Of a DNA stretch of 64,000 bases, positions 11,245-20,467 are shown one piece after another (position 1 is the first letter of the stretch; every line of letters starts with the position of its first letter). The notes under the pieces were generated by a model, which was given only the letters and a program-made list of their open reading frames with translations, was not told the origin of the DNA and did no database searches. The DNA comes from Mesorhabditis belari. Taxonomy: Eukaryota; Nematoda; Chromadorea; Rhabditida; Rhabditidae. Made by a program: the position numbers and the translations under genes. The stretch covers positions 481,388 to 545,387 of the forward strand of contig CAUEEP010000876.1 of the NCBI GenBank assembly GCA_958450365.1. Reading direction: 5' to 3'.

Positions 11245-11619
11245 GGGGGTGGGACAAATGCGACCTTTTTTTGCGCACCTGGACATTTGCGCACCTTTTT
11301 TTTTGCTGGAAAAGGCCTTAGGAAAGATCGTAGAGCTTCAAAAATGTTTTCATAGAAGGGAATCGTATGCGTAGATTCCGAATTTCGACAAATCAGACCT
11401 CGCTGACACGTCAAATTTGGGCTAAAAAGCAAAAACTACGCAACTTAACGCTTTTCCGCAGTTTTTGCCTTTTAGCCCAAATTTGACGTGTCAGCGAGGT
11501 CTGATTTGTCGAAATTCGGAATCTACGCATACGATTCCCTTCTGGGGAAAGATTTTTGAAGCTCTACGAGCTTTCCTAAGGCCTTTTCCAGCAAAAAAAG
11601 GTCGCATGTCTCCCACCCC
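11245..11619. mobile_element. Foldback element (375 bp) with 9-bp target duplication
   Basis: Two long inverted arms, each about 160-190 bp, are separated by a short unique centre near 11440-11460. The ends are GGGGTGGGA-type and carry ATGCGACC close to the termini. The element is flanked by ACACTTTAT at 11236-11244 and again at 11620-11628. A 9-bp duplication fits Mutator-like (MULE) elements better than Tc1/mariner, which duplicate TA. There is no transposase, and the ORFs in the arms mirror each other. Confidence 0.75.
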
Positions 11620-11639
11620 ACACTTTATCACTCACAATC

Positions 11640-12450
11640 CCTTTTTTCAAATACCAATTCTGCTTGAAAGTATTTTCCTAAATGTAGTCGATTTACTTAT
11701 TGATAACATTGACATTTTCCTGACTCTGGTAAAGAAAAGCTTGGACTAGTTGGACTGGCAAAGAAAAGCTAGCTTTTTGGCTTAATTACTGACTTGTAAA
11801 CCAAGTCTAGAACTTTTGAAAGTCCCAAGACTGGCTTAGTTGGAAACGTTTTCATCGAAAACTTCTTACCACTCAAGCAGACAAAAAAAGCAAAAGAAAT
11901 TTGTCCACTTTTCCTTTATAAATCCTTGCAGCGGAAAAGCGTTTGTTTTTCATAATCTGATAATCGAATTGCGAATTTTACAATTGAATAATCAACTTAT
12001 AAAGCCTTTTCAAATAAGTTAAACAAGTGGACAAATGGATAAAGCTTTCAATAGTATTTGCCATCAAGATTACAGTACTTTGACTTGCCAATTCCATACC
12101 TAAAACAGTTTAATACGTCATAAAGCTATCAGGAACTAAAACAGGGATATTTTAGCTTAGATTGAGATAAAGCCGATCATAAGTAGAGTCCTTTTTGGTC
12201 AAACAAATTGTTTAAAATGTGCATTTAAGATTTTAATTGATTAATCAGACGTTAACCAATGGATTGAATATCAAAAAAGAGATCTTAAACGATATTTGAT
12301 ATCTTAAATTTCCTCTTATAAACATCGCAAAGTCTTTTTCAGTCTTTTTCATTCATTTTTTCAAAAAAACAAATGTTAAAATTGCATAATTCACATACTC
12401 TATTTGCATTTATTCATTGTTTAATTAATGATCAATGATTCTTTAAACTA
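11640..12450. other. AT-rich intergenic, nothing recognised
   Basis: I see no splice-consistent exons, RNA genes or terminal repeats in this stretch. Confidence 0.4.
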
Positions 12451-12494
12451 TTGGCTTGGTGAATTGAAAATTGCGGGACTTTGAACTAAAATTT

Positions 12495-12705
12495 ATTCAA
12501 CATAAGTTTGATTGTTTAAAAGGATTTTTACCTTAAGGGAACTTGTTTCTGCTTAAACTTTTCACAATAGTACTAAAATATTGCTATCAAAAGCTTGGCA
12601 ATTGTAAAAGTTATTTCGAAATATGGATTGAAATAGCTGTAAGCACTTGTAAGCACTTTTTATAGAAGTACAAATGTACTTAAATTCTTGAGTTAGATTA
12701 AATAT
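12495..12705 (-). repeat. Dispersed repeat, inverted copies at 20213-20405 and 32894-33088
   Basis: The reverse complement matches the sequence just upstream of both homeobox genes, sharing GTGCTTACAAGTGCTTACAG, AGCTATTTCAATCCATA and AAACAAGTTCTCTTAAGG-type blocks. It is non-coding. Confidence 0.7.
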
Positions 12706-13150
12706 TGGCTTGGTGAATTGAAAACTGCGAGACTTTGAACTAAAATTTCTTCAACATAAAACCATCAATTCATTCTAAATAATTTCCATTATTATTGACG
12801 ACTTCTGCCCATTTTACTGGCAATTTGCGGATTCCTCTTTCGTAGTAAGATTTTGGTTTTGGGTCGAAAAACTTTCAAAATCCTGCTTCTTCCGAATCGA
12901 AGTGTTCTCTCGCAAGCTCATTACTCATGATCCGGAATAAATAGTAATCAAAAGGGGTAAGGTCCGAACTGTATGCGGAATGCGCCAAAAGTTCCCAAAC
13001 AAGGCTATTTATTTTAGAGCGAGTCAGTTTTGCAACATGAGAGCGCGCGTTGTCGTGGAGGAGAACGATCTTTGACTTGAAGCGCCTATTCTTTTTTACT
13101 TTATCTGCGAGTCCCGCAAAATAGATTTCAGATTTATCTTTGAAATTTTA
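12702..13150 (-). pseudogene. mariner transposase remnant (C-terminal part)
   Basis: Minus-strand translation of about 12775-13120 contains the mariner signatures LLHDNARSHVAKLTRSK and a diverged version of the YSPDLAPSDYHLF motif (YSSDLTPFDYYLF), then a C-terminal tail. The 5' half of the gene is missing and at least one frameshift is present. The plus-left end keeps a mariner-type terminus TTGGCTTGGTGAATTGAAAA, also seen as a fragment at 12452 and 14634. Confidence 0.75.
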
Positions 13151-13155
13151 AACTA

Positions 13156-13514
13156 TTGGGTTGGTGAATTGAAAACTGCGAGCTATTGTCATATGTCACA
13201 GTTTGAGCACTTTCTTCAAAAGAAACCCATTTTGGTGTCAATAGAAAAGTTGTAGAGAATCAAAAATTAGGCTTATACCCAAATTTCCAAAAAGATACAC
13301 TTAGTAGTTTCGCTTAGATTGCAAGTTTTGTGAAAATTCGTAAATTTGGCATTGCTTGAAAACCAGTTTTTGAATCGTTCTGAAAATTTGGATATAAGCT
13401 TCATTTTTGATTCTCTACAACTTTTCCATGGACACCAAAATGGGTTTCTTTTGAAGAAAGTGCTAAAACTGTGACAGATGACAATAGCCCGCAGTTTTCA
13501 ATTCACCAACCCAA
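13156..13514. mobile_element. mariner-type MITE, palindromic (359 bp)
   Basis: The terminal inverted repeats are TTGGGTTGGTGAATTGAAAA and the reverse complement, flanked by TA at 13154-13155 and 13515-13516. The arms extend inward (AAGAAACCCATTTTGGTGTC pairing across the element). The termini resemble those of the neighbouring mariner remnant, which suggests trans-mobilisation by that family. Confidence 0.8.
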
Positions 13515-14077
13515 TAAACTTATGCAAGTTTAATAAAGAATAGCTTAGTCAAAAGCCTGGAAAAGAAAAGCTAGCTTCTTGGCTTCATTACTGACTTGTA
13601 AGCCAAGTCTAGAACTTTTGAAAGCCCCAAGATGTAAATCAAATCTGTAATGAAGCTAGATCAACCCTTAGCTCTTGAGCTTGTTTGTCAATTTACTGGA
13701 AAAATTTCATTTTCAACAACTCTAGTCAAATTTTCTGTGTCTTATAAATAAGAAGACAAGAATTGTGCTCAGTGAAAGACGTGAATCTAAGCGCCATATT
13801 CTCTAGGTTTTTCTTGGTTCAAAGCCGAAATTTGCTTGTGGCAATCGTGCATTATTGTGCAAAAATCGCATCAAGTAACGCTAAAAAGGAGTTGTCATTG
13901 GGATTAATCAAGTGAATTGATGACTCTATTTAACACCCAAATCCCCCACTTTACCCTAAAGATATTCAGAGCAAAGAAACACTGGGAAAATGCGATGAAT
14001 ACCAAAGTCTTAAATAGAAATAGATCTTAAAAGTCTCACAACTTTTGAAAGTTTCCCCATTTCATATTTCAAAAGAT

Positions 14078-15070
14078 TTTCTTGCTTTTCTTGATTTTTT
14101 TGTTCCTCTGCAAACATTAGATAATCCCAAAAACCTTGATTCATTTTCAATTTCCTAGATTGAGATGGCATTTTCTTGACCGAATTTTATAGAATTGTTT
14201 GATCTACTTTCATCCATGATCATCCCGGCTTTCATTGTTTAAAATCGAAAATCTGGATTTCGACAAATTACAGAAACACATTTTTTCAAGTCAAGATAAA
14301 CGTAAATCCGAATCAGTTTGCCTTGCAAAGATTTGTCTTGTCTAATCTTTTGGATAGACAAATCTTTGGAGTTGTTTTTGAGGAAAGCTATCGTCGAAAG
14401 TTGCCGCTTTATTGTTCAGATAGTCAAATATATTGTGAAGGCAATTTTTTGCTTTAGAGACTTTAACCTTGGCACTTGTAATTGAGTGAAGGAATAGAGA
14501 AGAAATTAGAATTCTTACGGAATTCTATACTTGATTCTATGCATTTAGAACTCAGAGCTTTCACTCTAAACTTTAATGGGTAGATTATAAAAACTAGGAA
14601 CAATAAATCATCATTTTTAAAGTAGAAAGTATTGGGTTGGTGAATTGAAAACTGCCGGACTTTGAACTAAAATTTATTCAAGATTTTCTTTCTTTTCTTG
14701 ATTATTTTGTTCCTCTGCAAACATTAGATAATCCCAAAATCTTGATTCATTTTCAATTTCCTAGATTGAGATGGCATTTTCTTGACCGAATTTTATAGAA
14801 TTGTTTGATCTACTTTCATCCATGATCATCCCGGCTTTCATTGTTTAAAATCGAAAATCTGGATTTCGAGAAACTACAGAAACACATTTTGCCGAAAAAC
14901 ACAATATATTTGGCATTTTCAAGTCAAGATAAACCCAAATCCGAATCATTTAAAACCACATGGTTGTCTAATCTTTTGGATAGGAAAATCTTTGGAGTTG
15001 TTTTTGAGGAAAACTATGGTTGAAAGTTGCCGTTTTATTGTTCAGATAGTCAAATATATTGTGATCTTTT
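14078..15070 (+). repeat. Direct repeat pair (14078-14450 and 14674-15070)
   Basis: Both copies share GCAAACATTAGATAATCCCA, TTGAGATGGCATTTTCTTGA and CATGATCATCCCGGCTTTCA, and they are highly similar. A mariner-type terminus fragment lies between them at about 14632-14680. Confidence 0.75.
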
Positions 15071-15460
15071 GGATAGGCAAATCTTTGGAGTTGTTTTTGA
15101 GGAAAATTATGATAGAAAGGTGCCGTTTAATGTGCAGATCTCAAATATATTGTGAAGCCAATTTCAAGAGACTTTAACCTTGGCACTTGTAAGTGAGTGA
15201 AGAAATAGAGAAGGAATTAGAATTCTTATGGCATTTTATACTTCATCATTTTTAAAGTAGAAAGTAGAAATAAAAAAGCATTCTTGCTAAAATAGATGAA
15301 ACTTTCAAGTTTTCATTCTTTTCTTTTGGATTTAACTCTTCAATCGTGCTTTGGATTTGGATTAGAAAAAGCGTTCTCAACAACAATTTACTTAAATTGA
15401 TTGTAAAATGGTTCAAAGACAGAGCTGAATCCAAAACTACTCGAATTCGTTGCGATAACT
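15060..15460 (+). repeat. Dispersed repeat, also at 18744-19205 and 31430-31887
   Basis: The copies share GGAGTTGTTTTTGAGGAAAA, CCAATTTCAAGAGACTTTAA and a 215-bp block beginning TCATTTTTAAAGTAGAAAGT. The last block is almost identical in all three places. The recurring 60-85 codon minus-strand ORF belongs to this repeat and shows no coding signature. Confidence 0.8.
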
Positions 15461-15551
15461 TTTTTTAAGCAACAATTGCTGTAAGAATTAAGCCATATAA
15501 AAAGCTTTTCTCTACTTGAAAGGAAGATTGACTTTACCATTTAGCCAGTTA

Positions 15552-15590
15552 GCCTAATCCTAAGCCTGAGCCTAAGCCTAAGCCTAAGCC
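15552..15590 (-). repeat. Interstitial telomeric repeat (TTAGGC)n, array 1
   Basis: The plus strand reads as CCTAAG/CCTGAG hexamers, i.e. TTAGGC with minor variants on the minus strand, over about 6.5 units. TTAGGC is the nematode telomere repeat. The array lies on one side of the rDNA-like fragment. Confidence 0.85.
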
Positions 15591-15616
15591 AGTTCGAGAA
15601 ATTGCAGAAAAACATT

Positions 15617-15684
15617 TTGAACTAAGATATGCATGGTTTAGTCTTTAACATGAGCATATTGTCACTGGCAGGATCAACCAGATA
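15617..15684 (-). rRNA. 18S rRNA fragment (extreme 5' end, about 68 nt)
   Basis: The minus strand reads CTGGTTGATCCTGCCAGTG then ATATGCTCATGTTAAAGAC and AAACCATGCATATCTTAGTT. This follows the universally conserved start of eukaryotic 18S rRNA in order and spacing. Similarity ends abruptly after about 68 nt. It is a captured piece and not a functional gene. Confidence 0.85.
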
Positions 15685-15836
15685 TGAAAACAAGCTACGA
15701 TTCTCTCAGAGAGAAAACGTCGAAAATGCTTTCCGCCTTTGGCACCACGATACAGATAGTCACATGCAAGCAACCAACATCCTAGAGCTTGAATGAACGG
15801 GCCGAGAGTAGTCGCTACGTCGCTGAAGTCTTTTAA
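15685..15836 (-). other. Probable rDNA external transcribed spacer fragment
   Basis: This sequence lies directly upstream of the 18S start in rRNA orientation and has higher G+C than its surroundings (for example GAACGGGCCGAGAGTAGTCG). It ends where the second telomeric array begins. The ETS assignment rests only on position, since ETS sequences are not conserved between species. Confidence 0.5.
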
Positions 15837-15838
15837 CA

Positions 15839-15922
15839 GCTAAGCCTAGCCCCTAAGCCTAAGCCTAAGCCTAAGCCTGAGCTTTTAACAGCTAAGCCTA
15901 ATCCTAAGCCTAAGCCTAAGCC
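15839..15922 (-). repeat. Interstitial telomeric repeats (TTAGGC)n, arrays 2 and 3
   Basis: Two short arrays (15839-15879 and 15893-15922) of CCTAAG hexamers are separated by CTTTTAACAG, which also precedes array 2, so the block [CTTTTAACAG + hexamers] is itself duplicated. Confidence 0.85.
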
Positions 15923-16367
15923 ACTTTTCCACTTTGCCACAGCCTAACTAGAACTTTAGGAGTCAAAATCAGAGCTATCCTTTCACTTATCCAAATCCAA
16001 TCCATTCATTTAAGGTGTTCTTGACTCGGCTCAGTATCAATTCGACCTTGTTTGGGTCATTTCCAAATCTAAATCCCTTTCTTTCCAAATCCATGCAAGA
16101 CCAATACCAGCAGATTTGTGGTGAAAAGGAAAAGATTAAGCCGATCTTGAACTTCGCCATTTCCTTTGGAAAACCTAGATTAAACTTACCACTTCCGGGA
16201 ATGATGAAAGAAAGAATTTGCTAGATTTGACAAAGAATCAGTTTTGTGTAAAAGTGATGCTTTTTGATAAGGTTTCTATAAGAAAGCTGTAATTCACTGC
16301 AAAGCGCAAAGATCGTGAAAAGATTCAGAGCTTTGTACTTGTGCAGAGCTAATTATATTGTACAAAG

Positions 16368-16992
16368 TTACAAGTGATTATGTAGAGTACAGTACTATGT
16401 ACAGTACATTAATCTCTGGCAGTAGCAGTCTTAGCAGTAGTAGCAATGAGGTTAACAGTCTTCGCGTTAACAATCTTTGCTAACGTTCCAAAAACAAAGG
16501 TTTAATCCTTAGAAAATCAGACTACAGTACTTTTAAATAACTAAATCGATCTAAGAACTAAGCTCTGGATTTGAATTTAAGATCCAATTTGAATTCCCTT
16601 AGAATGTGGCTTATACTGTAGACTGGACGAGGGTCAAGGAACAAGGGGCGTTACAAATGACTATGTAGAGTACATTACTATGTACAGTATAAACCAGTGC
16701 TATGTACAGTACATTCATGTCAGACTAGCAGTCTTGGCAGTAGTAGCAGTGAGGCTAACAGTCTTGGCGTTAACAGTCTTGGCGTTAATAGTCTTGGCGT
16801 TAACAGTCTTGGCGTTAACAATCTTTGCTAACGTTCCAAAAACAAAGGTTTAATCCTTAGAAAATAAGACAACAGTACTTTCAAATAACTAAATAGATCT
16901 AAGAACTAAGCTCTGGGTCGATCCAATTTGAATTCCCTTAGAATTTGGCTTATACTGTAGACTGGTCAAGGGTCAAGGGCCAAGGGGCGTCG
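16368..16992 (+). repeat. Tandem duplication of about 283 bp, second copy expanded
   Basis: Copies 16368-16650 and 16651-16992 share TATGTAGAGTACA, GCTAACGTTCCAAAAACAAA and GGCTTATACTGTAGACTGG. In the second copy a GTTAACAGTCTTGGC unit is repeated about four times, accounting for most of the length difference. Confidence 0.85.
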
Positions 16993-17704
16993 CCGATCCA
17001 AAGGCTCCGCCCACGCCGCCCCCTCCATCCACTCAATCTCAACACCTTAACCACCTCTTTTCTACTAAAATCTCTTTTCTACTATCTATCAATTCTCTTA
17101 CTACATTTTTTTGAACATTTCCGGTCACCATCTTCGCTCAAACAATGGTAACTTTTACGCTCCATTTCATTTCATTTCATTATTTCAAATACGGCTTCTT
17201 GAATACGGTTTCATTCCAATTTATTTGCAAACTTTGCTCTTTTTTTTGACTTTATTTTGTCGATGGTACATTTTTTTAAAGTTTTTCTTTTAATATTTTT
17301 CTTTTCTTTATTGAATCTCATCCCCGACTTCACTAATCTCTTCAATACCATCGGCCATAGAAAAGTGTGATCTATTGAAAACCGGGAATTCTATAGAGGG
17401 AAAATTGATATGAGTTTCTTCGATAGAAAGGAAATCCAAGAGATTTCATATGACAATTAATGAGAGTTTTCACCTAGGCTACGGTAGAAATGGTCATTAA
17501 ATAAGTGGCATCGGTTTGGTTTAGACTTTGATCATTCATCTTTCTTGTACAGTGAGTAACAAGAGAATGGCTGATGTGATGGCTAAATGACGGATTATTT
17601 TTTGAATTTTAAGAGTAATGTTTGATGTTAATAGTTAAAAGTAAACATTTTTATGAAAAGTACTTTAAAATAAGTTGTATTTGAAACAAAGAATAATTCA
17701 CTTT

Positions 17705-18010
17705 GTCAAATCCAAGATACAAATGAAAACGTAGACCGCGGTCTCGAACTAGAGAACTCGAACGCGAGTTTGCCTTGTATTCTAGCACACTGCCATTCAG
17801 CCACCACTGCTTCCACGGGGGTTTCTAGGAAATCTTATAAACTCGGGGTGTATGCGGTTTTTAAAATCCCATACAAATGCACGCTTATAACTTTTGACAG
17901 AGTGCTCTATAGCAGAAACGGAAACGAGACTCGAAATCAGCCTTGAATTCTGCGTCGAATGATCTATAACTCATTTCATTTGGTCATCCAGTTGAGATTC
18001 CTTGTAGTAA
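17705..18010 (-). repeat. SINE-like composite: conserved body plus tRNA-like module
   Basis: On the minus strand the body (GACCAAATGAAATGAG, then CGACGCAGAATTCAAGGC, then GCTATAGAGCACTCTGTC) is followed by a tRNA-like part with A-box TGGCTGAATGG and B-box AGTTCGAGACC about 50 nt apart. Unit B has the same element at about 30413-30692. Other copies of the body are at 26835, 29545, 29845, 39575, 42283 and 44275. Confidence 0.6.
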
Positions 18011-19988
18011 GAAAGGCTTCATATATAAAATTAAGTTATTGGAAACCTATTCTGTTATAATATTAGTATAAAAATCTAGATAACAATAATAATACTCATT
18101 TGAATTATTATTTAACTGAATACCAGACGATTATTTCACTCTGATCATTGTTTATAGCGCTTAACTTTGCAAAAGTAATATTATCCGCAATACGAGAGTT
18201 ACTTTATGCTTTAAACACTTTGATTTTTCTTTATTGTGTTAAAGATTGCTTATCAAGAAGTGCTTATTGACCTCTTCTATTAACTTAACCGAGCATTATA
18301 AAATTAGATTATGAAAAATTTAATTACTAACAGTTGCCCATCTTGAAAATAGTCATGGAAACGGAAAGCAGCCATATGATCTAATAGATAGAGAATAGAG
18401 AAAGATTGAGACAATCTCGCAATATTAAGGTTTCCTTTCGAATTTCACACTTTGGAAACCCTTTCCTTACCTCGATTGCGTATTTATTTTCTCTTCAACT
18501 CTTCTCCAGAAAGAACAAACAATGATCAAGAGAAATCTACTGTAGAAGTTACAAAATCTAAGCCTTAAGTTATCCAAACAACCAATCCAAACAATGCAAA
18601 TCAAATCACAGAGTTAAATTTGATCCAAATCTAAGTCAGTAAGTAAGTAAAAAAGGTCGAGGCTTCAATTCCCTCTACGAAAATCGTTCTTTGCCATTCT
18701 CTACTTTACTTTCTTACAATAAGATTCTGAGTCTATTAAGCAATTGTAATTGGAGTTGTTTTTGAGGAAAACTATGGTTGAAAGTTGCCGTTTATTGTGC
18801 AGATCTCAAATATATATTGTGAAGCCAATTTCAAGAGACTTTAACCTTGGCGCTTGGGAGTGAGTGAAGAAATAGAGAAGGAATTAGAATTGTTACGGAA
18901 TTTTATACTTGGTTCTATGCATTTAGAACTCAGAACTTTCACACCAAACTTTATTATAGATTATAAAAACTAGGAACAATAAATCATCATTTTTAAAGTA
19001 GAAAGTAGAAATAATAAAGCATTCTTGCTAAAATAGATGAAACTTTCAAGTTTTCATTCTTTTCTTTTGGATTTAACTCTTCAATCGTGCTTTGGATTTG
19101 GATTAGAAAAAGCGTTCTCAACAACAATTTACTTAAATTGATTGTAAAATGGTTCAAAGACAGAGCTGAATCCAAAACTACTCGAATTCGTTGCGATAAC
19201 TTTTTCAGAGCAAACTTTAAAGTACTCAAAATTTGAAAAAAAAACTGCATTTTCTTTGAAATTGGTTTATTGATTGATCAAGATTTAAAAACAGAATTTA
19301 TTTCTTTCTTCATCGACTTTACTCGACTTTAATAATCGATTGGGAAAGATGTTTTAGTTTTAACTTTACAAAATTGAGAAGATAACTTTCAACACTTCAC
19401 TAAATCATCATAAAAATCAATTTTTAATAAACTGTGTTTAACTTTATCACTTCAGCTATAATTTTGCTTTGAAAGCGCTCAAAAATATCCCCAATTCGTT
19501 TGTACTACTTGTATCAAAGTTGGTGTCCGCAGATTCTCTCGGAAATGAACATCTTGATCCTCAAAGATTTCCCCGGAGTGAGAAAAAGACGGGGGATTTT
19601 CCGGCTTTGTCCCATCCCTAATCACTCCAACCGAAAGACGGCTTTGGTCAATTAGGGAAATTAAATGTATGGCCATAGTCTCAAATATTAAAAAAAAAAC
19701 TTCTCAGCACAGAAATTTCAATTTCTGAGACTTTTCCGGGATATTGATGAATTCAGAATTGAAAAATCAAATAAAAATCGTTTTAAGAAGCAAAACGATC
19801 AAAGATGAGGTTTAGAAAGTAAAAGCAAACAAAATTTAGGGAATTGTAAATGGAAAAACAGTTAATAAAGTTTTGGCTTGGATCTGAATCATGACCTTTT
19901 AAAAGTTTTGTGAAAGTTCATCTTCATTTCTGCATCAAAAATCAAATCTGAAACCGTTGTCAAAAAGCTCAAGCTAACTAGTTACTAT
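18010..19988. other. 5' flank of homeobox gene A, no gene seen
   Basis: Apart from the dispersed repeats at 18744-19205 and 19240-19680, I see no exon or RNA gene. The segment is duplicated at 30692-32669, so any regulatory sites here are present in both units. Confidence 0.4.
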
Positions 19989-20210
19989 TACCGTATTTTC
20001 TCTAATAGTAGTGCACCCCGGCGAGCCGAGTTGGTGACTATTTTACGGTTTCCAAGTTTTCACAGAAGCTCAACACTCTAATCCCCTACTAGATCTCATC
20101 GTCAGCTACATTTTCCGACCCCACATCGATAGGTTCTGATAAGCGATTCTCGAGATTTCGAGCAATTTAGGCGAGGCTCTGGGTGCACTACTATTAGAGA
20201 AAATACGGTA
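19989..20210 (-). mobile_element. MITE family A upstream of homeobox gene A
   Basis: This is a complete element of 222 bp with TA-flanked TACCGTATTTTCTC termini, in inverse orientation to those at 8530 and 8837. It ends about 258 bp before the homeobox ATG and could lie in or near the promoter. Confidence 0.88.
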
Positions 20211-20467
20211 TTTAATCTAACTCTAGAATTTACGTACATTTGTACTTCTATAACAAGTGCTTACAAGTGCTTACAGCTATTTCAATCCATAGCTATTTCG
20301 AAATAGCTTTTACAATTGCCAAGCTTTTGAGAGCAATATTTTAGTATGTATTGTGAAAACTTTAAGCAGAAACAAGTTCTCTTAAGGTACAAATCCTTTT
20401 AAACATTAAACTTAGCAAGTGCACTTCTCTGCAATCTCTCCCCTTTCACAATCAAATCCATTTTCAG

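Noticed and set aside
11241..11749. Paired ORFs with the same peptide on both strands
   Set aside because: They are the two arms of the foldback element, which explains the identical translations.
18993..19250. Recurring 60-85 codon minus-strand ORF (also 15252 and 31675)
   Set aside because: It is part of a dispersed repeat. Its conservation reflects repeat copying rather than a shared gene.
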